Shown one piece after another: positions 7,733 through 16,592 of a DNA stretch of 64,000 nt. Within the stretch, counting starts at the first letter, position 1, and every line of letters starts with the position of its first letter. Below the pieces are notes generated by a model that was not told where the DNA came from, searched no databases, and was given only the letters and a program-made list of their open reading frames with translations. Position numbers and translations under genes: made by a program. Origin of the DNA: Clostridia bacterium (GTDB taxonomy: Bacteria > Bacillota > Clostridia > Oscillospirales > Acutalibacteraceae); the NCBI GenBank assembly GCA_017624675.1, contig JAGAMO010000001.1, positions 62,001 through 126,000 on the forward strand, in the 5' to 3' direction.

Positions 7733-10042
7733 TTGAAGAATACTATTAAAATCAGTGCAAAGATTGAAGATTATACTATAAAGGAATTAAGCTCGGCAGT
7801 AACACTTCATGTTTTGGTGGGACTAGCTTCTGCCATTATGAGCAGAGGAGTGATTTTGGGTCAGTTTATGCCATTTGGTCTAGCTTTTCTTGGTGGGTGT
7901 AGTTCATATTTTGTACCCGCCGCAATGGTTGGAGCATTTATTAGTTATTTTATACCTGCGGCGGACACATCGGGTTTTAGGTACATAGCGGCATTGTTTG
8001 CTGTACTTTCAATTAAGTTGTTGCTTTCTAACTATAAAAAAATTGTAAGTAGTCCTTATTTCAGTGCCTTAATTTCTTTTTTGGCTTGTACCTTGACGGG
8101 CTTTACCGCCATTAGTACAGGACAAGCCGAGGCTATAACCGTTTTAACCGAAGGGTTGCTTTGCAGTTTAGGTGCTTATTTTATTTGCAAAACCTTTAAA
8201 GCGTTTGAGCGAGAAACAGTCGGCTTTTCATCCGAGGAGTTAGCCAGTCTTTTACTTACATTCAGTATGGTAATAATGGGACTTTATTCTTTCACACTTT
8301 TAAATGTTTCGCTTGGCAGGATTTTAGGTGTAATACTTATTTTGGTTGCCTCTAAATATGGTGGTATAATTGCGGGTGCTATCAGCGGTATATCGGTTGG
8401 ATTTTCCTTTGCTTTGAGTGGCTCACAAGGTGGATTGGGGCTTACCTTTGCACTTGTCGGCCTTATGTGCGGTGTTTTTGCAAATCTGGGTAAATATTCG
8501 CAAATAGTAGTTCTTATTTTGCTTAGTTTCATTGGCAATGTATTAACAGGAGATATAACAAGCGTTACAATAGTTATGGCAGAGTCTGTAATCGGCAGTC
8601 TGTTGTTTCTAGTAATACCTAAAAATATTGGTATCGGTTTTGGAAAAATTTTTGCGGCATACCCAAAAATGAGTTCTTCAACAGGGGTTAAAAAATCACT
8701 CACAATGAGGCTTAATATGGCTTCAAATGCTTTGAGAGACATTTCTCAAACAGTTGAACAAGTATCGCAAAAACTCTCTCAAATCAACTCTCCTGACTTT
8801 GGAAAGGTGATTTACTCAATAGAACAAGAGGCGTGTAAAGGTTGTAAATTGAGAGTTCATTGTTGGGAGAGTAGAAGAGAAAGCACAGTCGATGCAATTA
8901 TGTCAATAACCAAGGCTATAAAAAATAATGAAACTATATTAGAAAATTCTGTTCCCGAGGAATTTTCGGGCAGATGCTTGCGTGTTTCTAACATAACAAA
9001 TGTGACATATCGGAAATATTCAGAATACGCTTCGCGCATATCTGCAGAAAACCGAATTGATGAAGTAAGGTCGGTGGTGTCAGACCAGTTTGACGGAATT
9101 TCCGATATGCTAAGAGACCTTGCCGAAGATTTTAAAAACGACGAGCAATTCGACAGTGTAACAGCTGAAAATGTTGCAAACGCCCTTAAAAATTTAGATA
9201 TTAGGGTTACCGAGGCGGGTTGCAGAATTGACAAATTTGGCAGAATGACCCTGGAATTTAAGCTTAAAAAAGACTGTGAGGTTATAATTAATAAACTTTC
9301 AGTTATGAAAACCGCCTCCATAGTATGTGAACGCAACTTTGATGTTCCCAACATTAGCGAGGTTGGTGGAGAAATTTTTATTGTTTTAAATGAAAAGGCT
9401 GAAATTACCATTGAATGCGGTGCTGAGCAAATTTGCGCTAATGAATCTAAAATGTGCGGTGATGCCTATAAGTATTTTAACGACGGCAGAGGCCATTTTC
9501 TCATGATTTTAAGTGACGGTATGGGTACGGGCGGCAGAGCGGCTGTAGACGGCGCTATGGCGTGCGGTTTAATGTCGAGGCTTGTGAAAGCAGGTTTTGG
9601 GTTTGACTGTTCGCTTAAATTTTTAAATTCTTCAATGCTTTTCAAATCTACCGATGAATCATTAGCTACCGTTGATGTTGCGAGTATAGATTTGTTTACG
9701 GGTCAGACCGAGCTTTACAAAGCGGGTGCCGCCCCCACAATCATCAGGCGTTCGGGCAGAACGGGCAAGGCAGAAAGCACCTCGTTGCCTGCGGGAATTT
9801 TGCGTGATATCGGTTTTGATAAAGCAAGTTTGAAATGCAAGGTAGGGGACATTGTTGTTATGATGTCCGACGGTGCGGTCAGCGAAGGAATTGACTGGAT
9901 ACGGGATGAAATTGAGCGTTGGACCGACGGCTCGGCACAGAGCCTTGCAGAGCGTCTTTGTGAATGTGCAAAACGCCGCCGAACAGATGCCCACGAGGAT
10001 GACATAACTGTTCTAACGGCGATTTTGAAAAAATCAGTTTAA
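7733..10042 (+). CDS. spoIIE: Stage II sporulation protein E (PP2C-type phosphatase)
   Basis: SpoIIE dephosphorylates SpoIIAA to release sigma-F in the forespore and also acts at the asymmetric septum. This ~769-aa protein has a N-terminal block of about ten membrane helices (to ~residue 310), a central region with a four-Cys stretch (CKGCKLRVHC), and a C-terminal PP2C domain. Metal-site motifs are DGMGTG (Asp595), SDGA (Asp713) and HEDDITVL (Asp756/757). Start: TTG at 7733 with GGGGTG six bases upstream; the in-frame GTG at 7724 lies inside that ribosome binding site. The length is typical, with all phosphatase motifs intact. Confidence 0.95.
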   Translation: MKNTIKISAKIEDYTIKELSSAVTLHVLVGLASAIMSRGVILGQFMPFGLAFLGGCSSYFVPAAMVGAFISYFIPAADTSGFRYIAALFAVLSIKLLLSNYKKIVSSPYFSALISFLACTLTGFTAISTGQAEAITVLTEGLLCSLGAYFICKTFKAFERETVGFSSEELASLLLTFSMVIMGLYSFTLLNVSLGRILGVILILVASKYGGIIAGAISGISVGFSFALSGSQGGLGLTFALVGLMCGVFANLGKYSQIVVLILLSFIGNVLTGDITSVTIVMAESVIGSLLFLVIPKNIGIGFGKIFAAYPKMSSSTGVKKSLTMRLNMASNALRDISQTVEQVSQKLSQINSPDFGKVIYSIEQEACKGCKLRVHCWESRRESTVDAIMSITKAIKNNETILENSVPEEFSGRCLRVSNITNVTYRKYSEYASRISAENRIDEVRSVVSDQFDGISDMLRDLAEDFKNDEQFDSVTAENVANALKNLDIRVTEAGCRIDKFGRMTLEFKLKKDCEVIINKLSVMKTASIVCERNFDVPNISEVGGEIFIVLNEKAEITIECGAEQICANESKMCGDAYKYFNDGRGHFLMILSDGMGTGGRAAVDGAMACGLMSRLVKAGFGFDCSLKFLNSSMLFKSTDESLATVDVASIDLFTGQTELYKAGAAPTIIRRSGRTGKAESTSLPAGILRDIGFDKASLKCKVGDIVVMMSDGAVSEGIDWIRDEIERWTDGSAQSLAERLCECAKRRRTDAHEDDITVLTAILKKSV

Positions 10043-10528
10043 AATTTTAAGGGAAGAAATGATGATTTTTATATCATTGTTTTGACCTATTATTGAAAGC
10101 GGCAGACCGCTTTGGGAAAAGTGAAAACGAAATTTGTTATCTTCTAGGCGGTAATCAAAATAATATTGGTCATCACTAAGCCCAAGATTTTCGGTGTTTA
10201 CGGCTTTTAAAAAGCCATCATAAAATATTTTTATGGGAGATTCCTTTTCGAAATTTTCGAAAGGGAACTCTTTTTTTATTTCCAAAAATTCAAGTTCGCA
10301 ATTTTCATCAGTAAAATTTAGGGTTAAGCCTTTTAAATTTTCGGGTTTTTGGAGGGTGAGGCAAAGGCTTGAATTATTATCACTTCGAGCCTTAAAAATA
10401 TATTCTTGTTTTTTGATTTTTGCAGTAACCATAAACTCTAAATTTTGAGTATGCGGTTTAACTGTTGTGTTTTTACTGCAATTGCAAAGCAAAATCACAC
10501 AAAACAACAAGAGGAAAAACTTTCTCAA
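10034..10528 (-). CDS. Putative lipoprotein, unknown function
   Basis: 164 aa. The N-terminal signal peptide with a lipobox-like LLCNC (Cys about residue 17) suggests an Lgt/Lsp-processed lipoprotein. The mature part is mainly beta-rich with no family I recognise. The start is a TTG at 10528, with AAAGGTG nine bases upstream. It lies just downstream of nnr on the same strand (19-bp gap), probably in one transcript. Its 3' end overlaps the convergent spoIIE 3' end by 9 bp. Confidence 0.7.
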   Translation of the reverse strand: MRKFFLLLFCVILLCNCSKNTTVKPHTQNLEFMVTAKIKKQEYIFKARSDNNSSLCLTLQKPENLKGLTLNFTDENCELEFLEIKKEFPFENFEKESPIKIFYDGFLKAVNTENLGLSDDQYYFDYRLEDNKFRFHFSQSGLPLSIIGQNNDIKIIISSLKILN

Positions 10529-10547
10529 AGCGTATCACACCTTTAAA

Positions 10548-11990
10548 TTAAAGCTCCTCAATAATATCGGTGGGCAATAAAGCGTGTTCACTGCGTTTTG
10601 CGGCGGCTTTATCGGCAGATAGTGAATGTGTATATACTGCAAACTTTGCCGACTCTTCGGATGAATATCCTTGTGCTAAATAAGAAACAGTAATACCCGC
10701 TAAAACATCACCGCTGCCACCCGTTGCCATACCGCTGTTGCCGAGAATATTGAAACTCACATTTCCGTCTTTATCGGCAACAATTGTGTTACTGCCTTTT
10801 AAAATCAAGGTGCAACCGTATTTCTTGGCAAATTCACTTGCTATTTTCGGTCGGTTTGCTTCGATTTCGCTTACAGAAAGATTAATTAATCTCGACATTT
10901 CGGCGGGGTGCGGAGTTAAAATTAAGGGAGCTTTAGATAGTCTTAGTAATTCTATGCACTCACTCAAGGTATTTATTCCGTCGGCGTCGATTACTAACGG
11001 TTTTTCGCTTTTAAGCAAAAATTCAAGGATTTTTTTATTGTCTTTCGACTTTCCGCTACCGCAACCAAATAAAACAGCGTCAGCAGAATTTATTTGTTTT
11101 TCAAAGAAAGGGCGGTTGAATTTTACTGTGCCGTGTCGGTTTTCTTTATAGGGTAAGCACACAGCCTCGGGCAAAAAACGGGTGAAAGGAATATAAATGC
11201 TTTTTGGCATCAGGCATTTAACAATACCGAGTCCGCTTCTAAGTGCCGATTTTGCCGCGAGCATTAGCGCACCCGCCATACCGTAGCTTCCGCAAATCAG
11301 CAAAGCGGTGCCATATGTTCCTTTATGTGAGTTATGTAGGCGTCTTTTAAAGATTGGTTTTTCTATAATGTTATATGTTTTTTCGATGATTTTAACACCA
11401 ATATCAATAATCTCTACCTTACCGCAATAATTACTTCCTATTGGCAAAACAAAGCAAGGTTTAAGTGCTATAAATGTGTATGTATAATCAGCCATAAAAG
11501 CGGTGCTTTTAACCTTGCCTGTGTCACACTCAACACCTGACGGGATATCGACTGCTATTCTTAAAGCATTTTGTTCGTTTGCAAGTTTGATTATTTGTTC
11601 TGCTTTTTCATCTAAACCGCCTTTAAAGCCAAAACCGAACAAAGCGTCTATTATAATGTCATAATTCCCTTGTAAAATTTCGGTAGTTTCGGTGGTTAAT
11701 TTGTCGTAATAAAATTTTGCGTTTTCGGTTTCTGGTGCACCGTAAGGAGTAATAACGCTAACAACAGCGTCAGCCTTGGTTAATAGGTCTGCGATAACGA
11801 AACCGTCGCCACCATTATTTCCTTTGCCGCAAATAATTGCAATTTTCCTATTTTTCACATCAAAGTTGTTTATTATCTTTTCTGCAACACGGCTACCTGC
11901 AGTATACATTAAATCCAAAAAAGAAAAAGTGCCGTTTTTTACGGCAGTTTCCTCAGCTTTTTTGATTTGAGCTTTGGTTAGTACCGACAT
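10548..11990 (-). CDS. nnr: Bifunctional NAD(P)H-hydrate epimerase / ADP-dependent NAD(P)H-hydrate dehydratase
   Basis: Repairs hydrated NAD(P)H. The N-terminal YjeF epimerase domain (about 1-205) contains GKGNNGGDGFV. The C-terminal carbohydrate-kinase-like dehydratase domain (about 220-480) contains TPHPAEMSRL and the nucleotide-binding segment GNSGMATGGSGDVLAGI. Both halves look intact and the two-domain length (~480 aa) is normal. The ATG at 11990 is preferred, with GGTG upstream; an in-frame GTG at 11999 is possible. It lies 17 bp after the stop of the broken gene that precedes it. Confidence 0.93.
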   Translation of the reverse strand: MSVLTKAQIKKAEETAVKNGTFSFLDLMYTAGSRVAEKIINNFDVKNRKIAIICGKGNNGGDGFVIADLLTKADAVVSVITPYGAPETENAKFYYDKLTTETTEILQGNYDIIIDALFGFGFKGGLDEKAEQIIKLANEQNALRIAVDIPSGVECDTGKVKSTAFMADYTYTFIALKPCFVLPIGSNYCGKVEIIDIGVKIIEKTYNIIEKPIFKRRLHNSHKGTYGTALLICGSYGMAGALMLAAKSALRSGLGIVKCLMPKSIYIPFTRFLPEAVCLPYKENRHGTVKFNRPFFEKQINSADAVLFGCGSGKSKDNKKILEFLLKSEKPLVIDADGINTLSECIELLRLSKAPLILTPHPAEMSRLINLSVSEIEANRPKIASEFAKKYGCTLILKGSNTIVADKDGNVSFNILGNSGMATGGSGDVLAGITVSYLAQGYSSEESAKFAVYTHSLSADKAAAKRSEHALLPTDIIEEL

Positions 11991-12007
11991 AAACGACACC
12001 GACTTTC

Positions 12008-12553
12008 TTAATTTTTAAATGCGCTGTTTGTGATAAACTTGGGCGCAAATTTTTCAATAGCTGTTTGAATTTTATTGTTAGGGGAGAAAACTATAATTGC
12101 ATTTGGTTTACCGTCACGCTCGGCGGTTAAAAGATATGCGTTTTCATCCTGTTCATTACAAGCAAAAACAATTTGCTTTCTGTCCATATTTGCAATAAGT
12201 GAAGGATTGTATTTTTCGAGTCTTATAACTCTTGATAAATCAAATCCTGTGATTCTCTTGCGGGAACTTTTATTGATGATTTTGTCAATATCCAACCAAC
12301 CGTTGGTTATAATATACTCATATTCAACATTTAATTTATTGGATAGCCAGTACGCACCGTATGCAATGCCAAAACATAAAAATATTGAAATAGATGCTAA
12401 AGCAGGAATAAGAGGTATAAGTATTGTAAAAATCAAAAAGGTAAGCACAAGTGCTAAAACTCAAATACCAACAATAGAAAATAAAGTTTTAGTTGTTTTT
12501 TTTATGCGAACTATCTGTTCGAAATAAGAATCATTTGTATTATTAAAATTCAT
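12008..12553 (-). pseudogene. Small membrane protein gene interrupted by an in-frame TGA
   Basis: Reading from the ATG at 12553, preceded by an ideal AAGGAGAAATACT and a good promoter, gives MNFNNTNDSYFEQIVRIKK and so on. Codon 31 is TGA (12461-12463), and the same frame then continues for 150 more codons. The downstream part has a strongly hydrophobic segment and a soluble C-terminal domain. The whole resembles small clostridial membrane proteins with an N-terminal EQIVKxK motif (possibly DUF6106; name from memory). An internal GTG at 12448 could restart a 146-aa product, but no good ribosome binding site precedes it. One base change (TGG to TGA) would explain the break. Confidence 0.7.
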
Positions 12554-12579
12554 AGTATTTCTCCTTGTAGTTTTACATT

Positions 12580-12608
12580 ATTATACACGATAAATTCTAC
12601 AGTTGCAA
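12580..12608 (-). promoter_or_regulatory. Promoter in front of the interrupted small gene
   Basis: On the minus strand TTGCAA (12603-12608), 17 bp, TATAAT (12580-12585), about 27 bp upstream of the ATG at 12553. It supports 12553 as the original start. Confidence 0.6.
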
Positions 12609-12649
12609 TATATTAATTAAATTTATTCACTTAAATTGGAGGTGTTTAG

Positions 12650-12916
12650 ATGAAAATAAAAAAAGGATACAAATTAAAGACTATTTCGGGAAGACATACT
12701 ATAGTTGCTGACGGTAAAGACGTTAAAGATTTTAACAGCGTAATTGTTTTAAATGAAATTGCAGTTTATTTATGGAATTTAATGAATAATGAAACCACAA
12801 AAGAAGAGATGGTTGAAAAATTGATTAATGAACTTAATTTATCGAAACTTTTAGCGCTTAGCAATGTTGAAATTTTCGTAAAAACCTTAAAAGAAAATGA
12901 TATAATTGAGATGTAA
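12650..12916 (+). CDS. PqqD family protein (RiPP recognition element-like), stand-alone
   Basis: 88 aa. The pattern is that of PqqD-type winged-helix domains: an N-terminal beta strand region (ISGRHTIVADG), then VLNEIAVYLWNLMNNETTKEEMVEKLINE, where the central NEIAxxLW stretch is the family hallmark. PqqD domains bind leader peptides of ribosomally made, modified peptides. No radical SAM enzyme or precursor peptide is adjacent, so the partner is unknown. GGAGGTG precedes the ATG. Flanking genes are unrelated in function. Confidence 0.82.
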   Translation: MKIKKGYKLKTISGRHTIVADGKDVKDFNSVIVLNEIAVYLWNLMNNETTKEEMVEKLINELNLSKLLALSNVEIFVKTLKENDIIEM

Positions 12917-12941
12917 CCGCTCGAATTTGGGCGGTTTAAAA
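12915..12941 (+). terminator. Weak terminator after the PqqD-like gene
   Basis: AACCGCTC pairs with GGGCGGTT (one G-T pair) with loop GAATTT, but it is followed by only TAAAAA rather than a T-run. Confidence 0.45.
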
Positions 12942-12948
12942 ATAACAC

Positions 12949-12977
12949 TTGACTTTAGCGCTTAAAAGTGTTAAACT
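12949..12977 (+). promoter_or_regulatory. Putative promoter of the acyl-CoA ligase/symporter pair
   Basis: TTGACT (12949-12954), 17 bp, TAAACT (12972-12977). The -35 is good and the -10 has two mismatches. Confidence 0.4.
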
Positions 12978-13006
12978 GTTAAAGTATTAAATTCCAGAGG
13001 TAGATT

Positions 13007-14644
13007 ATGGTTATTACAGATTTCTTAGAAAAAAACGCAAGACTTTGCGGTTTGGAGACCGCATTGGTTGAAATTAATCCATCGGAGGAAAGGGACCGCG
13101 CAACAACCTGGCGTGAGTTTAATTTGATTGAAAGCTCATCTCCCGACACTCCTTACAGAAGAGAAATTACTTGGCAAGATTTTGACAGAAGAGCAAACCG
13201 TTTTGCAAATCTTCTTTTAAGCCGCGGTCTTAAAAAAGGGGACAAGGTCGCAATATTGCTTATGAACTGTCTTGAATGGTTGCCAATTTATTTTGGTATC
13301 TTAAAGGCAGGTTGCTTGGCTGTTCCTATGAATTTCCGCTATTCAAGTGATGAAATTAAATACTGCTTAGAATTAGCCGACGCTGATGTTTTGGTTTTCG
13401 GTCCCGAATTTGTAAGCCGTATGGAGCCTATACATAATGATTTAGAGGGTGTAAACACATTTTTCTTTGTTGGAAAGGACACACCCGAATATGCAGAGGA
13501 CTGTATGAGCCTTTGCTCTTACTGTTCATCTAATCCTCCTCCGGTGCTTCTGGATAAAGAGGATAATGCGGCAATTTATTTTTCATCGGGAACAACAGGT
13601 TTTCCAAAGGCAATTTTACACAATCACGAGTCTTTGGTTAGCGCTTGTTTAACCGAGCAAAACCACCACGGACAAACTAAGGATGATGTTTTTCTTTGCA
13701 TACCTCCGCTTTACCATACAGGCGCTAAAATGCACTGGTTTGGCTCTCTTGTGTCGGGCGGTAAGGCTGTTTTGCTCAGAGGTGTTAAACCTGAGTGGAT
13801 TTTGAGAGCTGCTTCTGATGAAAAATGCACTATCGTTTGGTTGTTAGTTCCGTGGGCACAGGATATGCTTGATGCTATTGAGTCGGGAAAAATTAATCTT
13901 AACGATTTTTCACTCGACGGTTGGAGACTTATGCACATCGGTGCTCAGCCTGTTCCGCCAAGCCTCATTAAGCGTTGGAAAGAGGTTTTCCCCAAGCATG
14001 AGTACGACACGAACTACGGTCTTTCTGAGTCTATTGGACCCGGTTGCGTTCACTTGGGTGTTGAAAACATTCACAAGGTTGGCGCAATCGGCAAAGCAGG
14101 TTTTGGTTGGCAGGTTGACATTGTTGACGAAAACGGTAAATCTGTAGCCGATGGCGAGGTTGGCGAACTAATTGTTAAGGGCGCAGGTGTTATGACCTGT
14201 TACTATAAAAACGAAGAGGCAACTGCTGAAGTTCTAAAGGACGGTTGGCTCTACACAGGCGATATGGCTAAGACTGATGAAGACGGCTTTATCTACCTTG
14301 TTGACCGCAAAAAAGATGTTGTAATTTCGGGCGGTGAGAATATTTATCCCGTTCAAATTGAGGACTTCTTGCGTTCTAACGATAAAATTAAGGATGTTGC
14401 TGTAATTGGTTTGCCCGATCCGAGACTTGGCGAAATTACTGCCGCAATTATAGAAATTAAAGAGGGAATGACTGCTTCGGAAGAGGAAATCAATGCTTTC
14501 TGCGAAGCCTTGCCGCGTTATAAACGCCCAAAGACCATCTTCTTCGATAAAGTTCCCCGTAATCCAACCGGTAAAATTGAAAAACCGGCGCTTAGAGAAA
14601 AATATTGCAAAGTGAGTCTTGTGGAGGCTCAAATTAATAGTTAA
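13007..14644 (+). CDS. Acyl-CoA synthetase, class I adenylate-forming family
   Basis: 545 aa. It activates a carboxylic acid to acyl-AMP and then a CoA thioester; the substrate cannot be read from the sequence. The P-loop-like AMP motif YFSSGTTGFPKAI lies near residue 195. YGLSESIG, LYTGDMAKTDEDG and the C-terminal NPTGKIEKPALR lysine motif are all present, so it should be active. The N-terminus carries an extra ~30 residues with two similar TWREFN / TWQDFD segments. CAGAGGTAG precedes the ATG. The symporter gene follows after 14 bp, suggesting uptake and activation of the same acid. Confidence 0.88.
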   Translation: MVITDFLEKNARLCGLETALVEINPSEERDRATTWREFNLIESSSPDTPYRREITWQDFDRRANRFANLLLSRGLKKGDKVAILLMNCLEWLPIYFGILKAGCLAVPMNFRYSSDEIKYCLELADADVLVFGPEFVSRMEPIHNDLEGVNTFFFVGKDTPEYAEDCMSLCSYCSSNPPPVLLDKEDNAAIYFSSGTTGFPKAILHNHESLVSACLTEQNHHGQTKDDVFLCIPPLYHTGAKMHWFGSLVSGGKAVLLRGVKPEWILRAASDEKCTIVWLLVPWAQDMLDAIESGKINLNDFSLDGWRLMHIGAQPVPPSLIKRWKEVFPKHEYDTNYGLSESIGPGCVHLGVENIHKVGAIGKAGFGWQVDIVDENGKSVADGEVGELIVKGAGVMTCYYKNEEATAEVLKDGWLYTGDMAKTDEDGFIYLVDRKKDVVISGGENIYPVQIEDFLRSNDKIKDVAVIGLPDPRLGEITAAIIEIKEGMTASEEEINAFCEALPRYKRPKTIFFDKVPRNPTGKIEKPALREKYCKVSLVEAQINS

Positions 14645-14658
14645 AAGAAGGGTTTAAA

Positions 14659-16215
14659 ATGACAGGAGAAATTTTTACTGCTGTGTTGGTTATTGGCTTT
14701 TTTGCGCTTATGATAGGAGTTGGTCTCTATTGCACAAAGCACGCAACCAATGTTGACGGATTTGTTTTGGGCGGCCGCTCGGTTGGTCCTTGGCTTACTG
14801 CGTTTGCTTATGGCACATCGTATTTTTCTGCTGTTATTTTTGTTGGCTATGCCGGTCAATTCGGTTGGAATTTTGGCTTGGCGTCCACTTGGATAGGTCT
14901 TGGTAACGCCTTTATTGGCTCATTACTTGCTTGGAGAATTTTAGGCAGAAGAACAAGGATTATGACCCAACACCTAAATTCCAAAACAATGCCTGACTTT
15001 TTCGAGAAAAGATATAACTCAAAAGGGCTTAAAATTGCCGCTTCGATAATTGTTTTTGTTTTCCTTATTCCATACACCGCATCACTTTATAACGGACTTT
15101 CAAGTTTGTTTGGAATTGCTTTTGATATACCTTACTGGGTTTGTATCTCTGCAATGGCAATTTTAACCGGTTTGTATGTTATTTTCGGCGGTTATATGGC
15201 AACTGCAATTAACGATTTTATTCAAGGAATTATAATGCTTGGCGGTATAATTGCCGTAATAATTGCTGTTCTTAATGTTAACGGCGGTCTTAAAGGTTCG
15301 GTTAGTCTTCTCGCTCAAAACGAGGGTTGGGAATACACATCGCTTTTAGGACCTAATCCTTTATTTTTAACAGTTGTTGTGTTGCTTACTTCTTTGGGAA
15401 CTTGGGGTTTGCCTCAAATGGTTGGAAAGTTTTATGCAATTTCAAACGAGTCGGCAATTAAGAAGGGTACCGTAATTTCAACAGCCTTTGCTGTAATCGT
15501 TGCGGGTGGTTGCTATTTCCTTGGCGGCTTTGGTCGACTTTTCGTTACAAGCGAAACTGTAACGGCAAGCGGTTTTGACTCTATCGTTCCAACAATGCTT
15601 TCAAACCTTTCGCCCTACATAATCGGCATTGTAATTGTGCTTGTACTTTCGGCATCAATGTCGACCCTTTCTTCTTTGGTTTTAACATCGGCTTCGACCT
15701 TAACACTTGATGTTATTGTTCCTGCTAAAAAGATGAAGAGTGAAAAAACCAAGATTACAACCCTTAGAATTTTAATTTTATTCTTCATAATCATTTCTGC
15801 CGTAATTGCAATTTTGAAGGATTCTATCTGGAAAGACTTTGTATTTATCGCTCAAATGATGGGTGTTTCCTGGGGTGCTTTGGCGGGTGCTTTCTTAGCG
15901 CCGTTCTTATACGGATTATATTGGAAAAAGACAACAAAGACCGCTGTTTTACTGAACTTCATTTTTGGAATTTCGATTATGCTTTTCCAACTTTTAGTTT
16001 CAATGAAAGTAGTAACTGTTTCAGGCGGATTTTTAGGATTTGTATTCCAAAACTCCTTATACTCAGGCGTATTTGCAATGCTTAGCGGTATGATTATCGT
16101 GCCAATAGTGAGTCTCATAACCCAAAACTCAATACCCGAAAATGTGGAAGAAAAATTTGCGGGTTATAACAAACAAGTTACAGTATCTTTAAAGGAAGAT
16201 TTAGGCAACAGTTAA
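14659..16215 (+). CDS. Sodium:solute symporter family transporter
   Basis: 518 aa with about 13 hydrophobic segments. The SSS-family N-terminal pattern DGFVLGGRSVGPWLTAFAYG and the following FSAVIFVGYAGQFGW are clear. Relatives take up proline, pantothenate, acetate or other small carboxylates with Na+. The tight linkage to an acyl-CoA ligase favours a monocarboxylate substrate (inference). No clear terminator separates it from the T-box leader downstream. Confidence 0.87.
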   Translation: MTGEIFTAVLVIGFFALMIGVGLYCTKHATNVDGFVLGGRSVGPWLTAFAYGTSYFSAVIFVGYAGQFGWNFGLASTWIGLGNAFIGSLLAWRILGRRTRIMTQHLNSKTMPDFFEKRYNSKGLKIAASIIVFVFLIPYTASLYNGLSSLFGIAFDIPYWVCISAMAILTGLYVIFGGYMATAINDFIQGIIMLGGIIAVIIAVLNVNGGLKGSVSLLAQNEGWEYTSLLGPNPLFLTVVVLLTSLGTWGLPQMVGKFYAISNESAIKKGTVISTAFAVIVAGGCYFLGGFGRLFVTSETVTASGFDSIVPTMLSNLSPYIIGIVIVLVLSASMSTLSSLVLTSASTLTLDVIVPAKKMKSEKTKITTLRILILFFIIISAVIAILKDSIWKDFVFIAQMMGVSWGALAGAFLAPFLYGLYWKKTTKTAVLLNFIFGISIMLFQLLVSMKVVTVSGGFLGFVFQNSLYSGVFAMLSGMIIVPIVSLITQNSIPENVEEKFAGYNKQVTVSLKEDLGNS

Positions 16216-16241
16216 TTTGACAATATTTTCACTTAAAATTG

Positions 16242-16270
16242 TTGACAAAAAGGTTTTGTTGTGATAAAAT
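16242..16270 (+). promoter_or_regulatory. Promoter of the T-box leader and 2-oxoacid oxidoreductase operon
   Basis: TTGACA (16242-16247), 17 bp, TAAAAT (16265-16270), shortly before the first T-box stem. Confidence 0.75.
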
Positions 16271-16276
16271 AGTTTC

Positions 16277-16563
16277 GTTTAAAAAGGCGTGGACGAAGAG
16301 TGCGCAAAACATCGCTTCTTTAGAGAGATAACGGTCGGTGTAAGTTATCGTGGCTGATTTTGTGTTTGTAGCTTCTGAGCCGAGAGGAAGAAAACCTTTA
16401 AAGGCGAGTAGAACTTCTCCGTGATTGCTGCGTAAAGGCATTAAGGGTTGTTAGACCCTGAGTGGCAGTAGATTTACTGCAATTTGAGTGGTACCGCGGG
16501 TAAATGAAATAATTTTGCTCGTCTCAAAGTTCTCTTTGGGACGGGCGTTTATTGTTTTTGTCC
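16277..16563 (+). promoter_or_regulatory. T-box riboswitch, specifier read as GUA (Val)
   Basis: The leader has the ordered T-box parts. Stem I begins at GAAG followed by an AGTG loop-E-like segment (16295 on), with AGAGAG (16322-16327) and an apical stem GATAAC/GTTATC. The T-box proper GAGTGGTACCGCGG is at 16486-16499, followed by an intrinsic terminator. On the 3' side of the specifier loop, GTA (16368-16370) precedes GCTTCTGAG, at the distance from the stem I base seen in known T-boxes, so I read Val. The T in TGGT would pair with discriminator A, as tRNA-Val has. Uncharged tRNA should allow readthrough into the operon. Confidence 0.9.
16517..16560 (+). terminator. T-box-controlled terminator
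   Basis: GCTCGTCTCAAAG pairs with CTTTGGGACGGGC (G-T wobbles) around TTCT, followed by a T-rich tract. It is the attenuator of the T-box leader. Confidence 0.85.
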
Positions 16564-16592
16564 GTCTAATCTCAACAAAAAGGAAGAAATGT

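Noticed and set aside
8284..9411. Two long minus-strand open frames opposite spoIIE
   Set aside because: Antisense shadows; spoIIE motifs on the plus strand are unambiguous.
12461..12463. TGA as recoded Trp or selenocysteine
   Set aside because: TGA ends many intact genes here (cls, both exporter genes, metK, nfnA), and no SECIS-like hairpin is evident; a nonsense mutation is simpler.
16488..16592. Upstream extension of the HTH-cupin-ligase gene by 35 codons
   Set aside because: The extension is the T-box terminator region; the ATG at 16593 has AAGGAAGAA and starts a normal HTH domain.
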